Assembly (NCBI GenBank): GCA_000611775.1
Contig: KK106987.1
Location: 806,001-870,000 of the forward strand
Length of the DNA stretch: 64,000 bases
Source of the DNA: Umbilicaria muhlenbergii
Lineage: Eukaryota; Ascomycota; Lecanoromycetes; Umbilicariales; Umbilicariaceae
Reading direction: 5' to 3'
Part shown: positions 12,019 through 23,300 of the stretch, piece after piece
Layout: every line of letters begins with the position of its first letter
Position numbering within the stretch: position 1 is the stretch's first letter
The notes under the pieces: generated by a model
Told to the model about the DNA's origin: nothing
The model's input: the letters and a program-made list of their open reading frames with translations, nothing else
The model's database searches: none
Made by a program: the position numbers and the translations under genes

Positions 12019-13448
12019 CCAGTTGCCAGGACCCTGCACCAGAAGAGCTACAATGCGTTGTTAACTCTTTGAATCTTCCCAATTCTATGCAATCTACTAT
12101 GCTCTGAATCTAATGTCCACCCGCTTTCGCAACTTTGAGCAACAAGAGCTTGCCGCAACACTCTGTTCGAATAGCTATATGGCTACTCCTATTATCTAAA
12201 GACATATCTTATCATACTTATGACGTAGATTCCGGAAGGCAGCGCGTTGCTAATCTGAAGCTATTGACTATGCTCACATAGGGTCCACGGTAAACCATTG
12301 GTTGCGGCTCTGCTGATGCCTGCTAGTCCGGGCTTCAACTACTGCATGCGGGATCTAGGCGCCGGCTGTGACTGGCAGTTGGAGCAATGAGAATTAGCAC
12401 GGGGGTCTCGAAGTCGAACAATGACTCCTCGACACAACTTCCGCACAAGAAACACTTTTCCTCTCGGGGGCTTTTTTTTTTTTTTTTTTTTTTCTTTCTT
12501 CATTAAGTGTATGCAGTCTAAGACTATGACACTGTGTAGTCTACATATGTGAGGTATTTATTACCTCAAGTCAACTTGTTTTGTCAATTCTTTTGCGACT
12601 GCTATTGGTGCCAGAATTGCACATTTTAGATATTTCTTTCAATATCTCCCCACCCCTCTCGGGGGCTGACAGGACACTCCAGGGAGGAATAGGCTGATAG
12701 CCGTTCCCATGCGACCTCGCTAACGCACGCTCATTGCCCGACAACCACTCGTTCTTCATAACCGCCACAACGTGCTGCTTCGCATATTACTAGGGTCGGG
12801 GCTGTAAAGCACGGCGAGCACCAGCTGCGACTTCCAAGTTGCTCTTTATGATTTCGCATTTACTATAAATTACAGTGTATCGCGATCACGAATCCGCTGC
12901 AGCGTCGAGAAACATCAGAAGTCTAATGCCTCTTTCAGGGTCGTCCCTATCGCATGGATCCAGAGATGTGAAGTGTTGCATACGTTTCTGTCCTCAGCCT
13001 CTGCAATGTAAGATGTGTGGTACCTTGCATAAATACCCGTACAAATGTATTTCTTTCAGAACCTTTGCGCCCCTATACGCGATCAATCCTTCTCCCGAGT
13101 GAGTGAGGTTTCACATTTGGTTATCTCTACTTCAAAGTTGGAACCAAGACCCTGTATCCTGGATTGTTATTTGCGCCTGGCGATACAACCGGGGGGCAAA
13201 ACGTAGGCAATAGCGAGGTGTGCAAGATCGATATCATCGTCCTGGCTTATCTCTCTATGGGGGCAGGAATTTTTACGCGCTCTTTCAGAAGTGCACAAAA
13301 GCAAACGGTCTTTTGCGACTTTCTTTATGTTTGATATAAAGTAGTAGGAGGATTAGTTCAATTTGCTTGTCAGAAGCACGCGAACTCACCTGCTGGAGCT
13401 ATCATTAATTATCTTTATTTCATTTGCACGGCCAATTGTTTCATCGAA
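12019..13448 (+). other. intergenic region with a poly-T tract
   Basis: About 1.4 kb without a supported gene. It contains a run of 22 T (12472-12493) followed by T/C-rich sequence. A TATA-like GATATAAA lies near 13332, about 115 bases upstream of the next start codon. Short frames at 12571-12768 (-) and 12875-13102 (+) have no support. Confidence 0.5.
12472..12493 (+). repeat. poly-T homopolymer (22 nt)
   Basis: Twenty-two consecutive T after CTCTCGGGGGC, continuing as a T/C mix. It could be the complement of a poly-A tail of a retroposed sequence, but no recognisable element flanks it, so a simple intergenic homopolymer is more likely. Confidence 0.85.
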
Positions 13449-14081
13449 ATGCGAGCATTCCTTCTATCAAACACAGCGGTCTTTGCTCTCTTCGCCACTC
13501 TCAGCTCCGCCATCCCGTTCGAACCCTCATCCATAACTCCCCGACACCGGACCTGCGATAACGCGCCTACTACTATAGCCGGAACGTAAGTGGTCAGAGC
13601 ACCATCGACCACTCGCCTTCCCCCCCCTCATACCAATCGCCTACAGCCCAAACTCACCACCATCTATCTACAGCTCCCTCTCCCGCCGCTTTCTCGCACC
13701 TCATAGCCTCGCACCTCACTCTCTTCTCCTCTCCTCCCGCAAAAGCACCAACACAATCCTCTGGTGCGCCCCCCTAACAACAACCTACATCATCCTCTCC
13801 CTCACCTCCCCCCACTTCCCCCCCGTCCCCACCCCCGCCTCCCTCCTCAGCGCCCTGCACGCCGCGCACGCCTTCGCCCTCTCTCAAATCGCCAAACGCG
13901 GCGACGGCCTCATTCCGCACGGTACCTTCTCTTTCGCAGCCATGGTGGGGCCCGGGGCGGGGCTCGAGGTCGAAACTTGGAATACCAATAATCATCAGCA
14001 GACGTGGGGGGTGCTGGGGGCGGCGCTGGGGGCGTTGGTGGATTTTTTGGGGAGTAGCCAGGGTGGGCAGAGGGCGGGGGG
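13449..14081 (+). CDS. predicted secreted protein, 3' end lost in assembly gap
   Basis: An ATG at 13449 opens a classical signal peptide (MRAFLLSNTAVFALFATLSSA, cleavage probably after SSA), followed by a short Pro/Arg-containing stretch. A gtaagt donor at 13586 and an acceptor at 13646 or 13673 (27 nt apart, both in frame) join to a second exon that stays open to the gap at 14082. It includes SLLSALHAAHAFALSQIAKR and TWGVLGAALGALVDFL. I do not recognise a named family. The layout of signal peptide plus an amphipathic C-terminal stretch is common among small secreted ascomycete proteins. The exon has strong C-then-G strand skew, and the reading frame after the gap cannot be linked. A frame ending at 14368 (GNCNADGKGVPVEGYTYPAW) might be its continuation, but that is unproven. 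Confidence 0.45.
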
Positions 14082-14132
14082 NNNNNNNNNNNNNNNNNNN
14101 NNNNNNNNNNNNNNNNNNNNNNNNNNNNNNNN
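14082..14132. other. assembly gap (51 N) inside a G-run
   Basis: Fifty-one N flanked by GGGGGG on the left and GGGGGGGG on the right. The surrounding 13940-14330 plus strand is very G-rich, so the gap was probably caused by a homopolymer or quadruplex-prone stretch. Its true length is unknown. Confidence 0.97.
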
Positions 14133-14969
14133 GGGGGGGGAGATAAGGTGGATGGGCTGATGGGGACATGGGTGTGGGGTGTGCGCAGGGGTGTGGTGAG
14201 ATGGATGGGGGGACCGAGTGGGAGATGGGATGGGTGTGGGGGTTGTGGAAGGTGTGGAGGTCATGTGTGGGGGTGGGGTGTCTGGGGAACTGTAATGCGG
14301 ACGGTAAAGGAGTCCCGGTGGAGGGGTACACGTACCCTGCATGGACTTTGTCCTTTGCGCGATATTGAGGAAGTCATTTGTATCAACAGCACCATCTGGA
14401 GGTAAATAGAAGAGAATTAGGGTACATAGTGTCATCGTTGCCGACAACGCAAGCCCGCAGTGCAGTGAGCTGACATCAGGGGTGGTGGCGGAGTAGGGAG
14501 TAGGGGCGCGCGAGTAGGGTAGGGTAGGCAGGGGAACTGCCTTGGCATGTAATGGGATGGGGTGGAGGGATTGTGTATCTGATAGCGCAAATAGATAGGG
14601 GGTTATTGAAATTTAGGATGATGGAGACAGATACTGTGCAAGCTTGCTTCTGACTGATACGCGGACGCGCGGACCTGTGGTATGGACTCATCAATCGTGC
14701 TTATGGTAAGATTGCTAAACTTGCACATTGTGCCATGCTCGATAAGAGAGGGCCAGGGCATTGTACATCGTTAGCTTCCCACACGTACTACCACTTCAAC
14801 CTCATCCCTAAACGTCCAGAAAGTCTCGGTGCCAGCGCTGATGTGTACAGATGACCGCCACGAGGAATATCCACACGGCAAGCAACAGTAACACACCGTT
14901 CCTAGCCAATACTCATCAGCACCACAGCAAGTTATCCTCCAACAGCATATGCCTTTCCTCAAGGCCAGT
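14133..14969. other. G-rich low-complexity sequence and intergenic
   Basis: 14133-14330 is dominated by GTGGGG/GATGGG-like words on the plus strand and may be the remaining 3' part of the secreted-protein gene. From about 14400 the sequence returns to normal composition and holds the 3' flank of the minus-strand gene ending at 14970. No other gene is supported. Confidence 0.45.
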
Positions 14970-17510
14970 CTATCCGATCAAATACCGCACACCCATCAAC
15001 ACGCCCTTCTCTTCAAACCACCCATTCCGCTCCGTCTTGACCTGGCGCGTCAACCCATCCGCATATGTGATCACACAATCTTTACTCAATGCCGGAGTCG
15101 GCCACAAAGCATTCGAGGCACCTGCTTCGGTTGCTGACGCGGTGCGCCGGCGGCGGCGTGGGAGTTTGGTGATGGCAGCTAGAGTCTTGATGGACTTTCC
15201 ACCCATCGAAGGCTTGGCTTCTTGAGCACTCTCTGCCGGGACGAGATATAATGACCCCCTGCTATTCGATCGTGTGAACCTATTTGCGGAGGATGACATG
15301 CCAGTGTCTATTTTCCCCTCGGTATCATCGAACGTCGAACCTGGAGTCATTGAAACGGGTGTGCCTGAAGCAGATGTCGATGGCGCAGTCGTAGGCGCAG
15401 TGCTGGTGAACGAAGACCTCGTTGTCATCGTCGGACCATCTAAGCTCTCCTCCCTCGAAGACGCCTCTATAGCCGCCATCTCCTCAGCCAAGGTCATTTT
15501 GTCCGTAAAGACCGTGTGGTACGCCATGCGTGCGCGCTTGGGCTTCGGTTGCTCTTCCGTCGGTGAAAAGCCTTTGAATCGCTTCTGCGCGACCGGCGGT
15601 GTTTTGGGTGTAGAAATGGCTGTGAGTGGACTGTGGATAGAGCTATCGTCATTCTGTCCGGACAGGGGTCGAGCATTGAGGGTGAGAAGTTTTCGACTGG
15701 GATTCTGCCGTGGAGGAGGCGACAGGACTTGATCGGCAGAAGATCCCTCTCTACGCGCTCCAGTAAACTGTTGTATACCCCTCGTAAGCCAGGGATAATC
15801 TTCACGAGAGGTTGTGCGTGATGCTCGAGAAGCTGTCACTTCTCCTACCGCACTGTGACTACTAGAGCCGCCAATATCTGTGAAGCCATCAAGAGACCGT
15901 GAAAGACCAAAGTGGGGAGCGACCACAGGGGCTGGCCAAGAGCTCCATCTTGGTGTCTGTGTACCGGCTGGTGCCAGGGAAGGATCACACAGAGGGTCAG
16001 AGGAGTTACTCACCAGAGAGTTACCAAGTCTGGCACCCGTGAAATCATCCATCAATGTTTTGTATAGACTCGTTGTTCGCTTCGGCTCCGCTGCATCTCG
16101 TTCATGCGTCTGAGTAAAGCTGACAGTGCTTGAACGACGTCTCCTGACAGCGGATGGTGCTGCGGATGGTGCTCTTGGTCTGACGAATGGATCTCCCTCA
16201 GGACCTCCTGGAGTCCCTAAATGCGAGCGCGGTTTGAGCGGTGATACCTTCTGAGCAGTTATCTGAGCATCTGCGTTGGTTCTCGAGCGCTGTCTCGGCA
16301 CGGACGCAGTTGACGTCGAACATGAACGTTTGTGCGGTCGATGTGCAGGCTTTTGGTCACATCGTACGTCGGCAGCGGTAGCCGGCACAAACCCTTTCAC
16401 TCTAAGACGAGTGGGCTCTGAGAGATAAGGAGTGCTTGAATCGTCTTTTTGGCCCTTGCCGGATATTATGACTACATCCAGCACTCCAAAGTTTGGGCTC
16501 CCAGACCTTTGCAATTCTTCCACTTCAGGAGGCATCTCAAGCTTTGCGAGGCCGGCAAGGTATTCACCAATGACTGGCAGTTCCCCATGATTGTTCATTC
16601 CCCACTTTCCTGCTTCCACGCTGAGTGCCGAGGACAACGCCTCCCATCTCTGTTTGGCGCCATCACCATGCGTGCTTCCTCTATTCTTTCCGAAGGAGTC
16701 TTCACGGCTATCTTCTGCTGGAACAAGTACCCAGGGTCTCTGTGCCAATCGCGCAATTCTCCGACCGGAAAATCGTTGTGTCAGCTCGGTCTGGTTGTTT
16801 GCATAGCCTCGATAGCGTTCTGGAACATAGGTTGAAGCACAGAGCTCGCCATTGAAGAACACGTCAATCTTCACGTCTTGCGTGATATACCGCTCCAGCC
16901 TACGGTCGTAGGTTCTCAGGAAGGATGCTTTGGACAGGAACACGGTTAGTGTTAAGGCGTGAGGTTCCGGAGCTAGCGTAGAGTACGGTTCAGATGTACT
17001 CGATAGTGTAGGCTCCCCTTCTTTTGGTTTGTGGTCGGCCGACGCGGAAGTTGAGATAGCATCCTGTTCTTGGTTTCTCGGAGCTTCCAAAGATTGATCG
17101 AGATTCGTGGTGAGCTTACTCGTTGATGCGATGAAAGACGAGAAGGCTGATTCCGAGCCGATCAAAGCAACAGAATCGGAAGAAGATGTCGATGCCGCTC
17201 GTGACAACACCTTAGCAGAACCCTCATCGGTTCTTCCATGCGTCTCGGAATTCAATGGGTACTTTCCCGTCCGTACCAGGAAGAAAGGCATGTCTTGGTG
17301 TTCTCCCAGAAATCGCATGTGACTTCTATCCCCCTCTGTGTATATGGGTATCTCCTTGAGAACAGTGCCATTGGACAATTCAGAGGTGGCCGTCTGGAGC
17401 CTGTTTTTGGTTTGCGCGTCACGGTGAGAGAGGGGACCTGGGTCGGTCGACTTCGCCAAGTTCGCTATGGAGAGCGCGACCTTTGTTGATCTGGCGAAGT
17501 ATGTCGGCAT
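14970..17510 (-). CDS. large protein of unknown function, low-complexity middle
   Basis: A single exon of 846 aa from the ATG at 17508-17510 (MPTYFARSTKVALSIANLAK). The frame is open for another 100 codons upstream to 17810, but that stretch looks non-coding in composition, so the inner ATG was chosen. A folded-looking block lies in the first half (LTLTVFLSKASFLRTYDRRL, DVKIDVFFNGELCASTYVPE, RRIARLAQRPWVLVP). It is followed by about 400 residues rich in Ser, Thr, Pro and basic clusters (RRRRSSTVSF), which are likely disordered. The end is compact (YADGLTRQVKTERNGWFEEK, GVLMGVRYLIG). I do not recognise a named domain. Basic Ser/Pro-rich segments suggest, but do not prove, a nuclear or phosphoregulated protein. 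Confidence 0.75.
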   Translation of the reverse strand: MPTYFARSTKVALSIANLAKSTDPGPLSHRDAQTKNRLQTATSELSNGTVLKEIPIYTEGDRSHMRFLGEHQDMPFFLVRTGKYPLNSETHGRTDEGSAKVLSRAASTSSSDSVALIGSESAFSSFIASTSKLTTNLDQSLEAPRNQEQDAISTSASADHKPKEGEPTLSSTSEPYSTLAPEPHALTLTVFLSKASFLRTYDRRLERYITQDVKIDVFFNGELCASTYVPERYRGYANNQTELTQRFSGRRIARLAQRPWVLVPAEDSREDSFGKNRGSTHGDGAKQRWEALSSALSVEAGKWGMNNHGELPVIGEYLAGLAKLEMPPEVEELQRSGSPNFGVLDVVIISGKGQKDDSSTPYLSEPTRLRVKGFVPATAADVRCDQKPAHRPHKRSCSTSTASVPRQRSRTNADAQITAQKVSPLKPRSHLGTPGGPEGDPFVRPRAPSAAPSAVRRRRSSTVSFTQTHERDAAEPKRTTSLYKTLMDDFTGARLGNSLVSNSSDPLCDPSLAPAGTQTPRWSSWPAPVVAPHFGLSRSLDGFTDIGGSSSHSAVGEVTASRASRTTSREDYPWLTRGIQQFTGARREGSSADQVLSPPPRQNPSRKLLTLNARPLSGQNDDSSIHSPLTAISTPKTPPVAQKRFKGFSPTEEQPKPKRARMAYHTVFTDKMTLAEEMAAIEASSREESLDGPTMTTRSSFTSTAPTTAPSTSASGTPVSMTPGSTFDDTEGKIDTGMSSSANRFTRSNSRGSLYLVPAESAQEAKPSMGGKSIKTLAAITKLPRRRRRTASATEAGASNALWPTPALSKDCVITYADGLTRQVKTERNGWFEEKGVLMGVRYLIG

Positions 17511-17952
17511 GGTCAAGGTCAATAACAGGAGACACTGATATCTGTTACTGTAGCTCGCGAAGTGCGGTGCTTTGGAGTTTCCCGTAGGTGAGGGTTGAGT
17601 GATGGCTCGGCAACACAGCAAAGCGCGGTCCGCGCTTAGGGCTTTGCTGACGTCGACGACGTAATCTCGTAAAAACTGTACTCCTTCGAGACTGTTGCCT
17701 TGCACAAAATCTGGGGTCTTCACAACTTTCTGACTGTAATAATACTCGCATATTTGGTAGAATATGGTCGCACCACAAAGAAATGCATCTCGAAGTAGAG
17801 AAGTGCCCACTCTTCCTTTCCTGATCCACCATCTTATTGCCCTAACCGGCCATCATGATATGATGACGGTCCATGGATAATTGATCGTCCAATCTCCTAT
17901 CGTCAACTTTGGTATGCATGCATCGTTGCGACATTGTCCAAAGCAGTCTTGT
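17511..17952 (-). other. intergenic, with an open upstream extension of the 846-aa frame
   Basis: Short space between two genes on the same strand. The frame of the downstream gene stays open to 17810, but the encoded residues do not look like a conserved domain. It should hold the downstream gene's promoter and the upstream gene's 3' end. Confidence 0.4.
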
Positions 17953-18841
17953 TCATCCCCAAGATGTGCCGCCATCATTCGCATTGTCAAGGAATTGACC
18001 CAAGTCGACAATAGTCCTTTCATAGACCCTTGCGATCTCCATCTCCCACCTGCCATGGTCGTCATCATCTTCGAGACCTTCCATAGGATTGTCATTATCC
18101 GTTCCCAACAAGTCATCTTCGGTGTCTGTTTGTGTCTCCGTTACCCTTGATACACCATCAACACTTCCCCTATTTCCTGCAATTTCCACTACAGTGACTC
18201 TCGTCCTTTCCACAAGGCCCCTGACTCTGACCTTCTCCGTCGTACTGAGCTTTGCCCTACCACCCTCAAAACCGGGCAAGGTATCGCCTGTCTCCACATT
18301 ACGACCTTGCAATAGCGAGGAAAACACCAAATCAAGTTTTTGTAGTAGGTGAAAAGTTGGGCGTGGAGAAAACATGAAGGATGGTAGATATGAACTCAGA
18401 GTAAGAGCAATCGTAAGAAAATATGGTATCTGCAAGGAAGCTACAATGAAACAGCGCAGTTAGCGGAGAACATGGAGTCTGAGTTTTCAAGACAGTCATA
18501 CGTGTTCCAGACACCCACACAACATCAATGACCCCTTCGAGATCCTTTGCTACCTCCCCAAAATCCTCATATCCCGAGCCTTCATCTTTCGGCGTCCTGC
18601 TGTCTTCCATGTCTGCATTGAACCTCTTCTCATAGCGCCGTGAAATTTGCAGCAGTTTCCTATCGACGTAATCAATGAAGCTGCTTTCTTTCGAGCTGCC
18701 AGGCTTCAGTGGTCTCGCACGAGGTTGCGGAAGGCTTGAAGCTGATACTGAAGCAGTCGCTGTCGAGGAAGCCGGTGGAGATGGTAAAGTTGGGAGAAGA
18801 AAGCCACCGGGCTCTGGGGCAGATGATGTGGAGGTCATCAT
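17953..18841 (-). CDS. conserved-looking fungal protein of unknown function
   Basis: Two exons, 18502-18841 and 17953-18440 (61-nt intron), give 275 aa. The start MMTSTSSAPEPGGF leads into a Pro/Ser/Ala-rich N-terminus. A compact block follows: SSFIDYVDRKLLQISRRYEK, DLEGVIDVVWVSGTPSLQIP, then a hydrophobic stretch YFLTIALTLSSYLPSF and FHLLQKLDLVFSSLLQG. The C-terminal third has an acidic run (EGLEDDDD) and ends in DLGQFLDNANDGGTSWG. Splicing is supported because it joins VSGT to PSLQIP without a gap and removes in-frame noise. I recognise the overall look of a conserved fungal protein but cannot name a family, so no function is proposed. The hydrophobic segment is too polar at its edges to call a membrane span with certainty. 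Confidence 0.72.
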
Positions 18842-19366
18842 GGGCGCAATCTGTAAATTAGATTACCAGCACCACGTGAAGGTGAGGGTTTCATGCGGTG
18901 AGGATGATAACATGATCCACAGTGACCAGACATGGCAGGTAAGCCGAGCCAAGGGGCTTTTGTCACTTTGCTCCAATTGAAGATCTCGACCTTCTGGGCA
19001 AAGGCGGTTCTCGCATCAACGCTGCGAAATAGTTGCGGTAAAGATTATTGCACAATAGATGTGCTGCTTTACATGGCAGGTTTCAGGACAATGCGTTTGC
19101 ACCAAAAGCTAGGCGGCAGCTACGACATTCACATTCATTCCATAAGGTACACACTAAAGGGGTCTTATACACCACACGTAATCTCTGGCAGGTCAGTCTT
19201 GATATGAGGAGGCGTATGTCCTAGATCCAAGGAGCTTTTGAACAGTTTTTCATTCGGCTACAGAAGGCTTTCAGCTTCCTGCTAATCGTGCTATCGTACC
19301 ATCATGACTGGGCTACCCAGTTGCAAGCGTGCAACCACTGCGCTTTAGAAAGGCCCATGCTATAAC
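18842..19366. other. intergenic
   Basis: About 0.5 kb between the promoter side of the 275-aa gene and the 3' end of the SBDS-domain gene, both on the minus strand. No gene, repeat or RNA could be supported. Confidence 0.5.
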
Positions 19367-19820
19367 TCAATGAGCAACGCGTGGTCCCATGGAGTCGTTC
19401 CTATTCCCTGTGCGCTCGCCGGTCTGGAGCAAGTATTAGTCAGCTTCGAAGGAGGATGGACAAGGCAAGCCTCACCTCTGTTTCTTGAATAGACCCGCCC
19501 TCAAGAATCTTGATCATGCACTCATCTTCATTGTGCGTACCGAACTCGTTCTCTAGGGTGGAGTTGCTTGGACTATCGTATGCGTTCTGAGCTCCGTGCC
19601 TAAACCAGGCGACGAATCAGTCAAAGCAGAAACAGCTGAGAATGGCCGAATCATACTTGTGGGTCACGAAGATCTTAAACCCGCTGACTACATGGGCCAA
19701 AGGAATAGATCTGTCCTTCCTCCAATTTAGGACCGACTGAGCATCATCAACCATAATAACAAAGTCCTCCTCTTTGCCCTGGTAGTGGACCTTCGACTGC
19801 GGGCCGTTTCCACGAGGCAT
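19367..19820 (-). CDS. RTC3: SBDS N-terminal-domain protein, RTC3-like
   Basis: Exons 19657-19820, 19476-19599 and 19367-19423 give 114 aa, matching the size of yeast Rtc3 (restriction of telomere capping 3), a small protein consisting only of the SBDS N-terminal fold. The order of motifs fits: a strand-rich start (KVHYQGKEEDFVIMVDDAQS), then SIPLAHVVSGFKIFVTHKHG, then NSTLENEFGTHNEDECMIKI and LEGGSIQETE. In yeast the protein has been linked to RNA metabolism, but its biochemical role is poorly defined. Introns are 57 and 52 nt, with a gctgactaat branch-like site in the second. The third exon adds a short polar tail. There is no sign of degradation. The symbol is by family resemblance. Confidence 0.87.
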
Positions 19821-20365
19821 CTTGACAGGTAGGATGCTGATGAGAGGTTTGTTGTTGTTGTTGAAGGTGTTCCGGTGAAGTTGGGACGTAAGTATCTGTA
19901 ATAGTATGGATGATGGGGGAAGGTGGTGTTGTTGTTTCGTGTCGAGGGAAGGTACAACGTAAAGCTGGGGGAGCTCCAACGCTCCGATGCAAGCCAGAGC
20001 TTGACGGCAGCGCTAAACACGGCAAGCTACGTCATAGGGTCACAAGGGGTTACAGGGCTGACAGAGCACACGACCTCCCCTCCGTCTTGAAATGAATGAC
20101 TTCTGTACCTGTGACTGCTGCTAAGGTAAGGTAGAAATGCGTGATTAACTGATGCCTTAGGACGCTTCCTAACGCACGGCTGCAAAAGCACGCGATAAGT
20201 ACCAAAGGGAATAGTGAAAGCACCAAAATCTCCCAAAGCCCTCCGTCTCGGAGAGAAGAGCGAACCAGATTCGCGAATTCCAGCTGCAGCGTTCAAGAGC
20301 TGCAAGAAATGCATGGTACCAAGAAAGTACTGCGAGAAACACGATAGTCAACGCCAAAGGTCAAC
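19821..20365 (-). other. intergenic, RTC3-like promoter
   Basis: No supported gene. A GTT-repeat stretch (ttgttgttgttg) near 19850-19862 lies in the 5' UTR, and an aaggtaaggta motif occurs at 20123-20133. The rest is the 3' flank of the RhoGEF gene. Confidence 0.5.
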
Positions 20366-23300
20366 TCAAGAGAAGAAAGCTCTGATGCCCTGAGTTGACA
20401 ATACCCGAACAAGTCCGCCGGGGCTACGCCACCCACTCTTCCCAGACGGACAGTCCTCCACTCCGGGCTGCCCAATACTCTCTGTTGCGGTACGGAACGC
20501 CGAAGTAGACCTCAAGTCATTTGAACTCTGGCAGAGTCGCACACAATTCTCTTGTTTCGTGCCGCTTGCTGAACTGGTTTTTGGCGGAGGCAGTACTTCG
20601 TGCAACTGCATAGCGGCCGTATTATTGTTCTTCAAACAGATTGTAGCAGTTGGGTTAAAATCTTCCCGTCGACGATTGATAACCTCGTCGTTGAAGGCGT
20701 CCTCCATCTCATCCTCTGTCACATCCAGTCTGATGGTAGTGAGGCTTGCAATGCTTGTTTGGCTTGCCGATCGTTTGGTAGCATTGCTTGTTTTACTTGC
20801 ACGGCTCAGTCTCCGCATCATGGAGCTCGCTGAAGCCCTGATGAGGTAGTCCCCACGCCGGTATGTCATGCCAGGGTAAGGCAACACATCTCGAGTCCAC
20901 ACTCCTTCCAAGGACTGCTCCATGCGGATTCTCATCGCCCGTTTTGGAGCCAAGATCGTGACGCGGCTAGGCAACAGCAAGGATTGCGAACGATTTATAG
21001 AGGACGACGACCGAAGCTGAGTCCCTCCAAGTTCCTTCAGTGCATGAGTGTTCTTGATAACAATCTGACATATCTCCGCCTTGGATCCAACGGTTGCCGC
21101 TCGTTGCACCGATAGTTGTCGGGTAAGTGTCCCTGGGTGGCCGACGACCTGACCTATGGCTTTTAGGTCCAGCGACAGCATGGAATATAGTATGGGCGGG
21201 TTTGGCTGAACTTCAGCCTGTTTTCGACCCTCCGCAGTCGACCAGCTAAGAAGGCGTGTTCTCCATACCTCCTCCTCTCGTGCAGAGCAAGCGCTTAAGA
21301 TCATTTCGAAGAGTTGTTGTTCGAATTCGAAGACAATTTTCCACGAGTAAAGCGCGGTATGGCACTGTAAGCCTGCTCATGTTTTCAGTGAGTGCAGAAG
21401 GACCAGCTCAAGATCTCACACCTTTGCCATTCTCGGTCGATTCCACTCGAAAATCACGCAGACCAACACAAGCGACGATTTGGTACTGTCGAACATCTGG
21501 TTCAGGCACCGCTAGGATCAAGCAAGACTTGAAGAGTATAGAAAGCACATAGTTGCCTCGGATACCATGCATAGTTTGGTAGGCAACATGCAGGACGCCA
21601 CATAACGTCGGATGGCCTAGTATTCGAAGTCCGAAGGGGTGTGAAGCCTTCGTACATCGAATCATCAGTGCTGCGAAAGAGCCTCTGTTGGGACGGCACA
21701 TTACACATACTGCGTTTGGAAACACTAATAGATCCTGCAACTGCCATGTCTTCTGAATGTTGTCGCGCGTTATCGGATCGTTTGTAGCTGTGTCAATAGC
21801 TTGCATAGTCTCGTCCAGCCGAGACTTGACCTTTTCAATCTCTGCATGTGAATCCGCGCAGTCGATGACCGGTGTGTGCTTGTGCAGATCAGAAAAGAGA
21901 AGCGGATACTTGCAAATCCGCTGCACGGGCTACACTTTCCTTTAGAACCAGTTCACTGATAGCCGCGTACGCTCCTTACCTTGATCAGCAAATCTTCAAA
22001 CGTCAAACCTTTCCTGTTGTACGCATCTTCTTTTCTGCTTGGAGCCAAGGAGTTAGCTAACGCCTCAATACCCCTCTCATACGCATGCCAGTGTGGTATA
22101 TTTTTCGACGTGGCTATCATATCCTTCTTCGACGCTTCGTACTCTGCGCTGTACTCCTCGTACGCAAAAAAGCGACTCAACTACATTTTAAAGCTTCTAG
22201 TTAGTGGCTCACTATATATTACGGGTTGAGGTGCTCATTACCATTCTATCGAACACCTTTGCTACCAAAGCGACTTCTCGCGGCTCTGCAATTAAGGCAT
22301 ACTTCCTCGAACGCTCAAGCTTCAAGAGGTCAAGTGACCCATTAGCCAGTGTCGATACTGGTTTTGCGGGAAGTCTCGGGCTGTCCGCTCTTGGGGGGCG
22401 GGTATATCTGGCAAGCCTTGTGGAAGTATTTCGATGATCTATATCCGACCTTAGGTCTGAATTCGGCACAACATGGCGGATCTTCGTGAGGAGTTCCTCA
22501 TGCAATGCAAGTATCTCCGACACGTTACGTTGTATTTGTATTTGTGTTCTCGGCGATGAAGATGGGGCTGATGCGAGTAACGGAAAATAACCCTACGAAA
22601 ACGTTGTCAGTTGAGAGGTCCACATCCCAGATGGCGGCGTCTCTACTAACATTCAACAAGACTTTCAGGTCGGCAATGTAACTTTCTTCGGAGTTTACCA
22701 GTTCTTCAAGTGCTCTACGGCGCTGTATGGCTCGGTCCCAGGCAGCTTCGTCCAGCAGCTGTACCGATCCCACGCCACTCTCTAATGACGCTCGATTTGT
22801 GGTATGGGATAGCCTACTGCTCCTTTTGCTGCTCCTTACAACGGTGGATGCTTGAGCTTTGCGTGACTTAGGCGCTATACTGAGGGCCGTTAAGCTCGCA
22901 CTCGCGGATTTGACGGCCGTCACAAAGCCAGATGACGACGTGGAAGACGACTTTTTGTGTGTCTTCCCGATGCTTGCCGGTGCAGGAAGCTCGCTATTCT
23001 TCGGTTGATCAGAATCGTCCAGAGGCCACCTTTCCATGCTTATATGCTCTGGATCCTTATGGCGCAGTGTTCGCATCCATCTGCTGAATATATGTGGCTT
23101 AGTGTCGGTAGTCACACTCGCCGACTCTTTCTCGTTGTTGCTTGAAAGAGATTCCACACCATCCAAGTGCGAGTCCTCTTCCGCACAGATTTGGAAAGGC
23201 AAGCCTCGTCTGGAGCCCTCTTTGAAGCCTCCATGGGTGTCTCTTTCACCACAGCCTGCATTCAAGTCGAGATCCTCCAGGGGGCCCGCATCCAATACCA

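Noticed and set aside
12472-12493. Poly-T as the tail of a retroposon
   Set aside because: No target-site duplication, coding remnant or other element hallmark found next to it.
21683-21710. Possible mini-intron (gtatgt...acag) inside the RhoGEF exon
   Set aside because: Only 26-28 nt, below normal fungal intron size, and removing it breaks the frame that continues into the conserved PH-like block.
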